DNA of 64,000 nucleotides from JACXVD01 sp020446665 (GCA_041396905.1 JAWKXQ010000009.1:1-64000), one strand, 5' to 3'. Counted from the stretch's first letter, positions 9,045-17,687 are shown. Notes: generated from the sequence alone by a model not told the origin. Numbers and translations are program-made.

Positions 9045-10476
9045 TATCAATTTGTCCAAGGCCGTTCCGCTGGTCGTCGATCTCGACGGTAGCCTGACCT
9101 CGGCCGATATTGCGGTTGAATCGCTGTTCCGCTGCCTTGCGGGCAAGGTTTCCGGAAGAGCCCGGATGATTGGTCATCTCCCCGGCGGCACGGCAGCGAT
9201 CAAAACGTGGCTGGCGCGTGTTGATCCGGTTGATCCTCGCAGCCTGCCACTGCGCGAGGAGGTGCTGGATTTGATCGCGCGCGCGCGCGCGGAGGGACGC
9301 CCCGTAATTCTCGCAAGCGCCGCACATCAGCGTCAGGTCGATCGCGTCGCCGATCATCTCCGGCTGTTCGATCACGCGATCGGCACGACTTCCGCGCGGA
9401 GCAACAACAAGGGTGCGAACAAGCTCGCCCGTATCCGTTCCCTGATCGGCGATGCACCGTTCGACTATGTCGGAGATTCCTCGGCCGATCTGCCGATCTG
9501 GCGCGAAGCGCGGATCGCCTACACGGTCGGGGTCACCACGCGTGCGGCCAATGAGCAACGCCTGGTACCGGGAACGCGAAACTCGCCCACTGCGCTCGCC
9601 AGGGCGGCGCGTCCACATCAATGGGCCAAAAACCTGCTCGTTTTTGTCCCCCTCGTCACTGCGGGGCTGTTGACCGACATTGACGCGATCGCTCAGGCGG
9701 TGATCGCCTTCCTCTGCATGTCGTTCCTCGCATCGGGCACGTACTTGCTCAACGATCTCCTCGACATCGATGCCGACCGCGCGCATTCCAGCAAATGCAA
9801 ACGCCCTCTGGCAGCCGGCGAGTTGAGCATCCCCTTCGCTCTTCTTTCCGCTGCGATTGCGATCGTAGGCAGCCTCGCCGTCATGATGCTCGCCACCGGT
9901 TACGCAGGTTTTCTGGCACTCACGCTCTATCTCGTGATGACGCTTGCCTATTCGCTGCGGCTCAAATCCGCCATGATCGTCGACGTCATCGCGCTTGCCG
10001 GCCTCTATACGCTTCGCCTTGTCGTAGGTGCAGCTGCAATTGGCGTAGCGGTTTCGTTCTGGCTGTTCCTCTTTTCGACGTTCTTCTTCCTCAGTCTCGG
10101 ATACGTGAAACGCTATGTGGAGCTTTCCAAGTCCGAGGTGGATCGGCACGCCCTGCTCAAGGGGAGGGGATATGTCGGATCCGATGCCGAAATTGTCATG
10201 GTTTCAGGCATATCTGCCGGCATGGTTTCGCTGCTCATCATAGCGCTGTTCGCCAATGACATGAGGACAAGCGACATCTACCAGACGCCAAGCCTGCTCT
10301 GGCTGCTTGTCGTGCCCCTGCTCTATTGGCTCAACCGGATATGGATGATGGCGCGGCGCGGGCAGGTGGATGGCGATCCAGTGGCGTTTGCGATGAAAGA
10401 CAAACGCAGTTGGGTCCTCTTTTCGTCGGTCGGTGCAATTATCCTCGCGGCCAAATTCATGGTGTCACCATTTTAG
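9034..10476 (+). CDS. HAD phosphatase-UbiA prenyltransferase fusion (DPPR synthase-like)
   Basis: 480 residues. The first 190 or so form a HAD domain (DLDGSLTSADI nucleophile loop; YVGDSSADLPIW acidic motif). The rest is a UbiA-family integral membrane prenyltransferase with RPHQWAKNLLVFVPL, the NDLLDIDADRAH aspartate motif and a second motif near YSLRLKSAMIVDV. Relatives include decaprenyl-phosphoribose synthase, which joins polyprenyl phosphate to phosphoribosyl pyrophosphate, and the HAD domain could remove the resulting phosphate. With the flippase and GT-C genes it suggests a pathway that makes, flips and uses a polyprenyl-linked pentose. The acceptor is unknown. Confidence 0.75.
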   Translation: MFHDINLSKAVPLVVDLDGSLTSADIAVESLFRCLAGKVSGRARMIGHLPGGTAAIKTWLARVDPVDPRSLPLREEVLDLIARARAEGRPVILASAAHQRQVDRVADHLRLFDHAIGTTSARSNNKGANKLARIRSLIGDAPFDYVGDSSADLPIWREARIAYTVGVTTRAANEQRLVPGTRNSPTALARAARPHQWAKNLLVFVPLVTAGLLTDIDAIAQAVIAFLCMSFLASGTYLLNDLLDIDADRAHSSKCKRPLAAGELSIPFALLSAAIAIVGSLAVMMLATGYAGFLALTLYLVMTLAYSLRLKSAMIVDVIALAGLYTLRLVVGAAAIGVAVSFWLFLFSTFFFLSLGYVKRYVELSKSEVDRHALLKGRGYVGSDAEIVMVSGISAGMVSLLIIALFANDMRTSDIYQTPSLLWLLVVPLLYWLNRIWMMARRGQVDGDPVAFAMKDKRSWVLFSSVGAIILAAKFMVSPF

Positions 10477-10630
10477 CCGCCCCACTGCGCTTGACCGCCT
10501 AAAATTCGGACCCACCACTCACGAGCCTCAGGTAAATATCTGTCACAAACTTCATCTCAAATCCTTCCCGCAGATAGAAGCTTCCGGGAAGCAGGAGAAG
10601 CTTTATCACGCTCTTTCCATATTCGGCACA

Positions 10631-10906
10631 TCAATTACGCTTCGCTCCCGCCCTTCCAAGCCAGCGGAAATGCAAGAACAGCAGGCCAGCGACGCCGAAA
10701 ATTGCCTCCAGGCCAAGAGCAGCATTCGCAAGCCAGGTAGGGACATAGGCTTCAGCCAGAATGGTGGTGACGCCAACGGCTGCAGCAACCAGCGAGATCA
10801 CGATCAGCGCTTTGATGATCGGCCAGTTGGCGACACTTTCGACATCTGAAGGCTCGAGTCCCCCAATAAGCATGTCGAGTCTCTCTTCGAATTTATCCTT
10901 ATCCAT
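10631..10906 (-). CDS. Small two-helix membrane protein
   Basis: 91 residues: a charged N-terminus (MDKDKFEERLDML), one hydrophobic helix at about residues 31-52, another at about 60-82, and a basic tail. The family is not recognised. It lies 12 bases downstream of the XRE regulator on the same strand, so the two probably form one transcript. Small membrane proteins beside phage-like repressors sometimes act in superinfection exclusion or as toxins, but nothing here shows that. Confidence 0.55.
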   Translation of the reverse strand: MDKDKFEERLDMLIGGLEPSDVESVANWPIIKALIVISLVAAAVGVTTILAEAYVPTWLANAALGLEAIFGVAGLLFLHFRWLGRAGAKRN

Positions 10907-10918
10907 ATTTCCAACCTG

Positions 10919-11383
10919 CTACTTTGCCATATCCATCGCCATGCTCCTCAACGTCTTGAGCATTTTCTGACGGGCCTGTTTCTCATCTTCGGGCTCCTCT
11001 TCGAGGATGAGCTCGACAAGGCTGTCCATCACGCGACGAGAAAGTCTAAGCCCTGCTGCCTCGACCAGCTTTGCAACATCCTTTTCCACCCGCTTGCGCC
11101 TGTCAGTGCCTTTCAGACCAACATCGCGCAAAGGCTTGCGGCCAGGGCCAAGCAGCACCCATTCCGGGTCAATATCGAACTGCCGCCGGATTGCAGCCAA
11201 AAGGGCGATTGGCGGGGCGTTCGCGGCGTTTTCCCAGGCGATCAGTTGCCTGCGAGAAAAGCCGAGTCTTTCGCCGAACTGCTGCTGGCTCAGCCCGAAA
11301 TGCTCGCGCGTCAGGCGAATTCGCTCGCCGACCGGAACCAGATCGAAATCGCTGCCGATGATTTGCGGGTCGCTCATTGACAA
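10919..11383 (-). CDS. XRE-family phage-type repressor
   Basis: 154 residues. A helix-turn-helix at about residues 17-70 (RIRLTREHFGLSQQQFGERL, then SRRQLIAWENA) has typical Cro/C1 architecture. The C-terminal half is charged and helical and probably oligomerises. It is transcribed away from a Ner-like gene whose start is 60 bases upstream. This divergent repressor/Ner layout is the immunity switch of Mu-like transposable phages. It probably represses its own and the divergent promoter. Confidence 0.8.
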   Translation of the reverse strand: MSMSDPQIIGSDFDLVPVGERIRLTREHFGLSQQQFGERLGFSRRQLIAWENAANAPPIALLAAIRRQFDIDPEWVLLGPGRKPLRDVGLKGTDRRKRVEKDVAKLVEAAGLRLSRRVMDSLVELILEEEPEDEKQARQKMLKTLRSMAMDMAK

Positions 11384-11442
11384 TAGTTCGTATCATAGCG
11401 ACACATATCGTCAATCGATTCGAGTCTCAAACAGGACAGATC

Positions 11443-11691
11443 ATGATCGATGACAGACAACACGCCCGGATCAAAAGTGCGCTTTCCCTGCGCGGTCTGA
11501 GCCTGTCGTCGATCGCGCGGGATCTTGATGTCGCACCGACCACAGTCTCGATCGTGTCGCGCGGTTTTCGTCGCTCGCGGCGGATCGAGCAGGCTATTGC
11601 AACAGCCGTCGGCTGTTCACCGGCGCAGCTATGGCCCGAGCGGTATAGTCATGAATTGCAGGAGAGGGAGACGCATATGGCACAGAGCTGA
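11443..11691 (+). CDS. Ner/Nlp-like DNA-binding regulator
   Basis: 82 residues from the ATG at 11443; an in-frame start at 11377 would run into the divergent repressor gene. The sequence ARIKSALSLRGLSLSSIARD, then APTTVSIVSRGFRRSRRIEQ and a terminal CSPAQLWPERY, is characteristic of the Ner/SfsB (Nlp) family of phage early regulators. In Mu the gene after ner is a DDE transposase with an AAA+ partner. Here an IS21 element with an analogous gene pair comes next, but with its own ends. Probably a relic of a transposable prophage. Confidence 0.75.
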   Translation: MIDDRQHARIKSALSLRGLSLSSIARDLDVAPTTVSIVSRGFRRSRRIEQAIATAVGCSPAQLWPERYSHELQERETHMAQS

Positions 11692-11716
11692 TACCCGTTA
11701 CCAATGGCATACAGGC

Positions 11717-11750
11717 GAAGAGCCCGCATTCGGCAGAATGCGAGCTCTTC
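11717..11750. terminator. Long hairpin downstream of the Ner-like gene
   Basis: Arms GAAGAGC-C-CGCATTC and GAATGCG-A-GCTCTTC flank a GGCA loop: 14 paired bases with one internal C/A mismatch. It begins 26 bases after the Ner-like stop. There is no T-run, so it may terminate weakly, block read-through into the IS element, or be a recombination remnant. Confidence 0.5.
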
Positions 11751-11884
11751 AGTGAAGTTTGGTTCCTTCGCTGCCTTGCATCCTGCTTTCCGGCCCAATT
11801 GTCAAGCCAGGCCCGGCTTGCCAGTAAGGGATGCTGCGCGCCTGTCTGCCTTCAACAGAGCTTTATCATTGAAGGACAGACCCC

Positions 11885-13420
11885 ATGAATTTGAAGAAAG
11901 TCAGGCAGTGCCTGCAAACGCTGCTAACCCATCCCACGCTTTCCAACCGTGAAATCGCCCGCCAGCGGCAATGTTCGCCAACTACCATCGCCACCTTGCG
12001 CAGCCGTGTTGAAGTGCTGGGCCTCACGAAAGACCAGCTCGATGCCATGAGCGACAGCGAATTGCGATCCTGGCGCTATGATGACCGGACATCTCGTGGC
12101 GAGCTGATCTGGCCGGATTGGGACATGGTTCTGAAGGAGATTCAAGCCGGGGACAATCGCCAGGAGGCCTATGACAGTTTCCTTGATCGGTGCGGGGTCG
12201 GCGATCCCATCGCATACCGGACCTTCTGCAAGCACCTTGAGCCATTGCTCGACAAGAAGAATCCCACAATGCGCCTGCTGCACAGGCCTGGCGACAAGGT
12301 CATGGTCGACTATACCGGCTACACCCCCAAAGTTCTGGTCGATGGCCGGGAGCGCCGCGCACAGATGTTCGCCGCGCGTTTGCCGGCGAGTGGCTACAGC
12401 TTCGCCTGGATCACGCTTACCCAGACCATTCCCGACTGGCTTGCCGCCAATGAAGCCATGTTCCGCTATTATGGCGGCGTCACCAACTATCTCGTCAGCG
12501 ACAATCTGCGTTCGGCCGTTACCGAGCATCGGCGCGGCAAGCTGCCGGTGCTCAACCCGACCTTCGAGAGGTTTGCCGAGCATTTCGACACCGCGCTGGC
12601 ACCCGCCCGCCCGCGCAAACCCAAAGATAAGGCGGCGGCCGAGCGGTTCGTGCAGGACGTTCAGCGCAAACTCCGGCGGGCGCTGCGTGATCGCCCTCTG
12701 CTTACGATTGCCGAGATCAATGCCCTGCTGCTCGATATCGTCAATGAACTCAATCGCCGCGTTCCGCGCAGGTCGATCGATGAAACCCGCCATCAATTGT
12801 TCGAGCGCATCGACAAGCCTGCACTTCGTCCGCTTCCCGATGAGCCGTTTGTCTATTTCACTGAAAAGCTCCTCAAGGTTCCGCCGACCTATCATGTGAC
12901 TGTCGAGGGCAGCGAATATTCCGTTCCCCACCGGCTGATTGCCAGCAAGGTTATCGTGCAGACGAGCCGTACGCTGGTGGAAGTGTTCCACAACGGCAAA
13001 CCGGTCGCTATGCATCAGCGCAGCTGGATGCATGGTGCCATCGTGACCGATCCGGCCCATATGCCCGAAGGCCACAAGCAGTGGCGGGCCAAGGAGACCG
13101 CCGATCTTGAACTTTGGGCCGAAGGCTGGGGCGAGCCGGTGCAAGCCATCATGGCCGCCGAAGCGGCGCTGGGCCATACCGGCAAGGTCCGGCAGGCTCA
13201 GTTCGATCTGGCCGACCGGCTCGCCCGTGCCCATGGCCGCGCTGCCTTCGAGCAGGCCTGTAGCCGTGCCTGTGCCATCGGCAATCATACCATCGCCCAT
13301 GTCCGCAATCTGCTCGTTGCCAATCGGCAGGCAGCCCCGATCCGGAAGGTGCCAGATCCCATCCCGCGCGGTTCGGGTGGCAATGTGCGCGGTGCTGCCT
13401 ATTACGCGGGAGAAGCCTGA
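11885..13420 (+). CDS. istA: IS21-family transposase IstA
   Basis: 511 residues. An N-terminal helix-turn-helix (LSNREIARQRQCSPTTIATL, about residues 19-38) is followed by an rve integrase core. The DDE triad can be read as D142 (VMVDYTG), D206 (LVSDNLR) and E253 (KAAAERFVQD). The C-terminal part has the beta-rich VEGSEYSVPHR region usual in IstA. Full length for the family with no visible frameshift, so probably functional. Its TGA overlaps the ATG of istB (TGATG), which suggests translational coupling. Confidence 0.95.
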   Translation: MNLKKVRQCLQTLLTHPTLSNREIARQRQCSPTTIATLRSRVEVLGLTKDQLDAMSDSELRSWRYDDRTSRGELIWPDWDMVLKEIQAGDNRQEAYDSFLDRCGVGDPIAYRTFCKHLEPLLDKKNPTMRLLHRPGDKVMVDYTGYTPKVLVDGRERRAQMFAARLPASGYSFAWITLTQTIPDWLAANEAMFRYYGGVTNYLVSDNLRSAVTEHRRGKLPVLNPTFERFAEHFDTALAPARPRKPKDKAAAERFVQDVQRKLRRALRDRPLLTIAEINALLLDIVNELNRRVPRRSIDETRHQLFERIDKPALRPLPDEPFVYFTEKLLKVPPTYHVTVEGSEYSVPHRLIASKVIVQTSRTLVEVFHNGKPVAMHQRSWMHGAIVTDPAHMPEGHKQWRAKETADLELWAEGWGEPVQAIMAAEAALGHTGKVRQAQFDLADRLARAHGRAAFEQACSRACAIGNHTIAHVRNLLVANRQAAPIRKVPDPIPRGSGGNVRGAAYYAGEA

Positions 13421-14151
13421 TGGTCGATATTCCGCTCCACCCCCGGCTTTCCGCACTGGGCCTTCACGGCATGGTGCAGGCTCTCGAAGCCCAGCGCGCC
13501 AACACCGTCTATGGCGACATGGCATTTGAGGAGAGGTTTGCGCATTGTCTGCTTGCCGAAGAAGAGTTCCGGGGCAACAGGCTGCGCGAACGCCTGACAA
13601 AGAATGCGAAGTTCAAGGTCAACGCAACTCCAGAAGGGTTGGATTACGCCGAGGGCCGCGGGCTTCAGCGCAGCCGCATCGCTGAATTATGTGCCGGAAC
13701 CTGGCTCGACAGCGGTCACAACCTCATCGTCACCGGCCCGACAGGCACGGGCAAAACCCACGTCTGCTGTGCGCTTGGTCTCGCTGCGGTCAGGCTCGGG
13801 CGGCCCGTTCGCTATTTCCGCGTCAATCTCCTGCTCGAACAGATGGGTTTTGCCCACGACGACGGCACAATCAACCGCCTGCGCGGTCAACTCGCCAAAG
13901 TCGATCTCCTGATCCTCGATGATCTGGCGATCGCGCCGCTGGATGAGCGGGCCAAGGAAGATCTGCTCGAATTGCTCGATTCCCGCGTCGGTGAAAAATC
14001 CACCATTGTTGCCGGGCAACGCACCTTTGCAGAATGGCATGACTTCCTCGACAGCCCCATCCTCGCCGATGCCATCCTCGACCGGATGTCCCAGCAGGCA
14101 CACAAAATCCAGTTGAAAGGAGATTCCAGACGACGTCCGATGCCAGCCTGA
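13420..14151 (+). CDS. istB: IS21-family helper ATPase IstB
   Basis: 243 residues. AAA+ ATPase with Walker A GPTGTGKT at residues 106-113 and Walker B VDLLILDDLAI near residue 162. The N-terminal MVDIPLHPRLSALGLHGM is typical of IstB. It assembles on target DNA and activates IstA. Normal length and apparently intact. The 141 bases between its stop and the IS right end at 14292 hold no gene, only terminal repeats and the tail of the hipA reading frame. Confidence 0.95.
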   Translation: MVDIPLHPRLSALGLHGMVQALEAQRANTVYGDMAFEERFAHCLLAEEEFRGNRLRERLTKNAKFKVNATPEGLDYAEGRGLQRSRIAELCAGTWLDSGHNLIVTGPTGTGKTHVCCALGLAAVRLGRPVRYFRVNLLLEQMGFAHDDGTINRLRGQLAKVDLLILDDLAIAPLDERAKEDLLELLDSRVGEKSTIVAGQRTFAEWHDFLDSPILADAILDRMSQQAHKIQLKGDSRRRPMPA

Positions 14152-14230
14152 CGTGCCTGCACCGTGCTGGACACTAACCGTGACCAGTACGGTGCCGGAA
14201 CTGTCCACCCCTCGTGCAGCAAGTGCCCAG

Positions 14231-15385
14231 TCACGATTCCGCGATTTGCTGGCCAATCATGCCAAGGGTGGCCAAAGTGCATGCCGCTGACACCTCGCCC
14301 ATGACCGCCATGTAATGCTCGCCGCCGGGGCCGTGGGAGAAGGTGAGGTCGAAGGCGGGGGCGAGGTGCCATTCGCCGCGCTCGTCCATCAGGAAGGCGT
14401 GCTGGCGGACGTGGTCGTCGCGATTGTGGGACAGCACGTTGAAGACCATGCGGCGGAAGGCCTGCTCCAGCTGGCGCACGTCACGGGTGATCGTCAGCAC
14501 CGCACGCAGGAAGCCGTCGTAGTCGAGACTGGGCATGTGCGGCGAGGCCTCTAGCGCGCCGCCGAGGCTGACCATGTGCACGCGCCTGCCCTGCCCTGGC
14601 CGATCGAAACGGCGGGTGGCGGAGTGGCCCCTGCCCGTGGCTGACGCGATCAGGCGCGTCTCGGCCATGGCGATCCCCGCCGCGCGGGCCATGCGGGCGT
14701 AGGCCTCCTCGACCGGACCGATGTCGGCGGGGTCGGTGAGCGAGGGGAACTTGACGATCCATTCTTCTGGCCATTCGTCGGGCCATTTATCGGCAGCAGG
14801 AGCACCCCCCTCCCCCGCGCCCTCGTCGCCGGCCCGCAGGGTGCCGTCGGCGGCGATGGCGACATGCACCTTGGGCCGCGCTCCGCCCGATCCACCTCCC
14901 AGCCTTGCCAGCAGCGCGTCGAGTTCCGCCTCATCGCCCAGCAGCACACGCTTCGCCTCGCTGGCGAGCGCATCAAGATCGATGCCGGTAGTGCCCTCGT
15001 CGGCCTCCAGCGTGGCCGGGCGGAAGGCCAGCGCCCCCCTCCCCCGGCTGCCGACCAGCGCGAGCCGATCGACTGCGTTCAGTTCCTCCCAGCGATGGCC
15101 GAGCCGTTGCAGCCGTCGCCGCAGCAGCAGTGTGCCCCAGGCATCGGGCAGGCTGTCAGCCAGGAACCCGTGCAGGCCGCCGAATTCGCGTGACCGGGCC
15201 GCGTGCAGTCCGCTTTCGAGCGGGTAATGTAGCGGCGACAGCGCGTAACCCGTTGCCAGCGCCTCCTCTGTCCATTCGAGCTGCGCCACCCCGCCCGCCA
15301 TGGCCAGCCTGCCGACCTTGCGCGGCTCTGCGCGTTCGTCGGTCAGCAGCAACAGATCGAGCGGGGTGCCCGGCGCCAGCTTCAC
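14231..15385 (-). pseudogene. hipA: hipA kinase toxin truncated by the IS21 element
   Basis: 384 codons against about 430-440 for the family. Kinase features are present: the ARPKVHVA loop, EEWIVKFPS with the ATP-binding Lys, a catalytic NRDDHVRQH loop and the metal-binding APAFDLT motif. Homology ends at HYMAVMGE (14293); the last 20 residues are read from the IS21 end and replace the C-terminal helical tail. The catalytic core might still fold, but the tail is normally part of the domain, so I treat it as broken. The start overlaps hipB by four bases (ATGA). HipA enzymes phosphorylate glutamyl-tRNA synthetase and cause growth arrest, with HipB as antidote. Confidence 0.8.
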
Positions 15386-15693
15386 AACCGCGCCCTCCGC
15401 CCACGCTGGCGCTGCTTTACTGGGGCCTGGCGCTGGCGTTCGAGCAGTTCGTCCATGCTGGCAGCGGCGGGTTCAGGAAACAGCCGCGCCAGATCCTGTT
15501 CGCAACGCAGGGCCACCGCAGCGCGGACCAGATCCTCAATCGAAGCCTTCCCCTCCCCCTCCATCCGCCGCCAGGTGCGGTAGGCGACACCGGATCGCTC
15601 AGCCGCGGCCTGCTGGGTTAGGTCCAGAGCGAGGCGCCGCGCTTTGATGCGCTGGCCAAGGGTGGACAATTGATCAGGTATAGGGGGCGGCAT
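15382..15693 (-). CDS. hipB: HipB-like XRE antitoxin
   Basis: 103 residues with one helix-turn-helix (LGQRIKARRLALDLTQQAAA, then SGVAYRTWRRMEGEGKASIE) and a basic Arg/Gln-rich tail. It overlaps hipA by four bases, the standard antitoxin-first arrangement. It should bind its own promoter; two mirror-image GGCC-flanked sites lie just upstream. With hipA truncated it may be kept as an orphan antitoxin or regulator. Confidence 0.8.
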   Translation of the reverse strand: MPPPIPDQLSTLGQRIKARRLALDLTQQAAAERSGVAYRTWRRMEGEGKASIEDLVRAAVALRCEQDLARLFPEPAAASMDELLERQRQAPVKQRQRGRRARL

Positions 15694-15694
15694 T

Positions 15695-15749
15695 GGCCGT
15701 ATATGGCCAGGATTTAGCGAATTTGCAAGTCTTCTGGCCCAATACGGCC
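15695..15749. promoter_or_regulatory. Probable HipB operator pair
   Basis: GGCCGTATATGGCC at 15695-15708 and GGCCCAATACGGCC at 15736-15749. The second matches the reverse complement of the first at 12 of 14 positions, with 27 bases between. The first begins two bases upstream of the hipB start, so binding would block its promoter. The rest of 15750-15913 shows nothing I can name. Confidence 0.5.
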
Positions 15750-15913
15750 TGTCATCGAAACACCGCCAGAAAGTTCGCCGGTGTCAGATCGAGATGAGCT
15801 TCCAGCGGTAGGCGCAATTCGAAGGCGCGCGGATTGCGCGGGTACCCTATGCTTACACTACGCCCCTCCCCCTCTGTGACTGAGAAAATGGCAAAGCGCT
15901 CGGACATCATCGG

Positions 15914-17218
15914 TCAGTTTGCGCTTGGCTGAGAACGTCGTGCAGAGTATTTGATGACAAATGCCTCCCAGACTCTGAGCCACTCCGTGTCAGTGCGCGC
16001 TTGCTTGATTCCTGGGAAGCCCGCACGAAAAGCGTCCGCCATGGTATCAACACACCACGGACTGCCCTTATCTAGTCCGATTGCCCGAAACTTCATTTCT
16101 CGATCACCGTATGTCAGGGTGCCGGCCGGAAATTGCAAAAGTGGTTGGGCGGTTTTCGTTTCTCGAAGAGGCGTGCGAGCAACCTTGGGGACCGATGATT
16201 TCGGTGCGGTTTCCAATGTTGAGGCACCAATAACACGCAGATGTGGACCGACGAGCTTTCGTTCCAACGGTGCTGGCGAGGGTCGTAAGACGACCTTGCG
16301 CCCGCTGAAATCGACGTCTGCGTTGGGATACACCGCTGAAACCAATTGCATGGTCTCTCGAACGGTTTGCCGGAAACGCTTACTGTCTGCGTCATTGCCC
16401 AAGTGCTTTGCCAGTTGGTCCCAAGAGATCACTTGCCCGCGGTCACTGCCGATCCGTGGCAGTCGGTAGGCAAGGTAGGTGTAGAGATCTAGTGCAGTTG
16501 GCGTGCTTTTGAGCTCTCGAATGGCGACCTCATTGAGCGGAACGGCATGATCGAGCAGGTGGCTGTAGAATGCCTCTGACATCCTAATTTCACGTGCGAA
16601 TGCACCATTTTTCTCGAGAGAACCGGCGTATTCGTTCGAAATCTTGACATCCCGAACAGCGAAAGCGTTGTCACCGTGCTCGTTGCCTTCCCAACGAATT
16701 TGCCATTCGCAGGCCAGTAGGCGATCAACCTGCTGCCTCATCAGATTGGCTGTGCCGCGTGGTCCATAGGATACCGTCTGATAGCCTAGCCTGCGCATCC
16801 ACTCAGTGAAATTGCGGCCCAAGTAGACGTCGCGCGAACGCTTGGTTACCGCCTGCGACAGCAAATAGATCAACGCAACGCGTGGATAGGCTCCATATGG
16901 TACACCGAGGCTGCGCAAGGTTGGCCTACCGTCGATGGTCTGCAGTATGGGCCTTGGGTTGATTGCCAGCGCATATTTTCCATCTTCGCGAAGTATGGGC
17001 TGTGTATCATCTTTGGGACGTTTTGTGGGCAGGGACATTGCGCAAAGCGCGGAATGGAGAAATGCGGGTACTGGTTCTTCGTCCTGGACACGCAGAAATG
17101 CGTCCAAGGTCAATTGGGTGCCGGCAGACTGAGCAAGCGATCGGACTCCCTCTTCACCACCGCCTAGCATTGCTAACGCATATTGATGTCCTATTGGACG
17201 CAGCGTGTCTCTGCTCAT
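15914..17218 (-). CDS. repA: Plasmid replication initiator RepA (RPA family)
   Basis: 434 residues. The central block (GVPYGAYPRVALIYLLSQAV, then YLGRNFTEWMRRLG and LMRQQVDRLL) matches RepA/RPA initiators of alphaproteobacterial, especially sphingomonad, plasmids. Winged-helix segments bind origin iterons, and LKSTPTALDLYTYLAYRLPR is a second diagnostic helix. It is transcribed away from a 550-base region with iterons and a DnaA box, and back to back with parA. This module marks the window as plasmid or megaplasmid DNA, or a chromosome with an integrated plasmid backbone. A single iteron-like GACATCATCGGTCA lies at its 3-prime end near 15903. Confidence 0.85.
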   Translation of the reverse strand: MSRDTLRPIGHQYALAMLGGGEEGVRSLAQSAGTQLTLDAFLRVQDEEPVPAFLHSALCAMSLPTKRPKDDTQPILREDGKYALAINPRPILQTIDGRPTLRSLGVPYGAYPRVALIYLLSQAVTKRSRDVYLGRNFTEWMRRLGYQTVSYGPRGTANLMRQQVDRLLACEWQIRWEGNEHGDNAFAVRDVKISNEYAGSLEKNGAFAREIRMSEAFYSHLLDHAVPLNEVAIRELKSTPTALDLYTYLAYRLPRIGSDRGQVISWDQLAKHLGNDADSKRFRQTVRETMQLVSAVYPNADVDFSGRKVVLRPSPAPLERKLVGPHLRVIGASTLETAPKSSVPKVARTPLRETKTAQPLLQFPAGTLTYGDREMKFRAIGLDKGSPWCVDTMADAFRAGFPGIKQARTDTEWLRVWEAFVIKYSARRSQPSAN

Positions 17219-17451
17219 TGAACCATCCCTTCCCGAATCATTGGTGTTTCGGGTTAGCGGTTAAACAACAGGTTTGGGCCTCGAAAGCAAGGCAATTGGC
17301 AGTTTTGACGGAAATCAGGGTGTCAAACCTCCAAACACGCCGATGATGTCGGAGCGGTTTGGTTGAACTTAAGCGAAACTATTCCCAAAATTTCAAAGAC
17401 GATTCGCAAATCGGATTTTCTTAGGAGATTCCTCTAGTAGGTATGGGCTCT

Positions 17452-17687
17452 GAGATCATCGGTCACAATGGAACCGAGATCATCGTTTTTTTGCACTGAT
17501 TTCATCGGTTTGCACCGAGATCATCTGTGGTTATCCACATGAGTCCCCTTGATCGATCGATGGGGCTCGGTGGCGAGCACGGCAGCCCAAGGCAAGACCG
17601 CACTCTCGGATGCGACTTTCATCTGGATGAGACTCTATCGACGTGTCTGAAACGTTGTCCGTATGGAAACGGCACGGAGATCATCGG
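17452..17687. other. Candidate plasmid origin: iterons and DnaA box
   Basis: The repA-parA intergenic region has repeated GAGATCATCGG words at 17452 and 17476, variants GATTTCATCGG at 17498 and GAGATCATCTG at 17517, and a distal copy at 17677. Start spacings of 24, 22 and 19 bases are about two helical turns. TTATCCACA at 17531-17539 is a perfect DnaA box. An AT-richer stretch (17360-17440) lies on the repA side. This is the expected form of an iteron-regulated origin for the adjacent RepA. Confidence 0.7.

Larger units (their letters stand above)
11800..14292 (+). mobile_element. IS21-family insertion sequence (istA-istB)
   Basis: Carries adjacent transposase (istA) and helper ATPase (istB) genes. 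The right end is placed at 14292: read on the minus strand the element begins TGTCAGCGGCATGC, a form I associate with IS21-family termini, and hipA homology stops exactly there. Repeated TTGGCCA-like words just inside fit multiple transposase sites. The left end is less certain; TGTCAAGCCAGG at 11800 would give 2493 bp, a normal family length. No matching target duplication is visible (CCTCGCCC on the right, CGGCCCAAT on the left), which suggests a rearrangement after insertion. Confidence 0.65.

Noticed and set aside
9276..9292. GCGCGCGCGC run as a Z-DNA or slippage element
   Set aside because: It lies inside the UbiA fusion gene and encodes Ala/Arg codons typical of GC-rich coding DNA; no reason to assign a function.
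8956..10149. Long minus-strand frame opposite the GT-C/UbiA genes
   Set aside because: Its translation is rich in Arg, His and Asp with no motif, and it lies wholly antisense to two well-recognised overlapping genes; high GC creates such shadows.
11924..13600. 558-codon minus-strand frame opposite istA
   Set aside because: Antisense to a full-length IstA with an intact DDE triad; no family features.
2184..15385. One hipA gene split into two halves by an 11.8-kb insertion
   Set aside because: The two parts share a short homologous stretch (AVMGE and AVNSE) that is not identical, so a simple insertion into one gene does not explain them; two paralogous remnants fit better.
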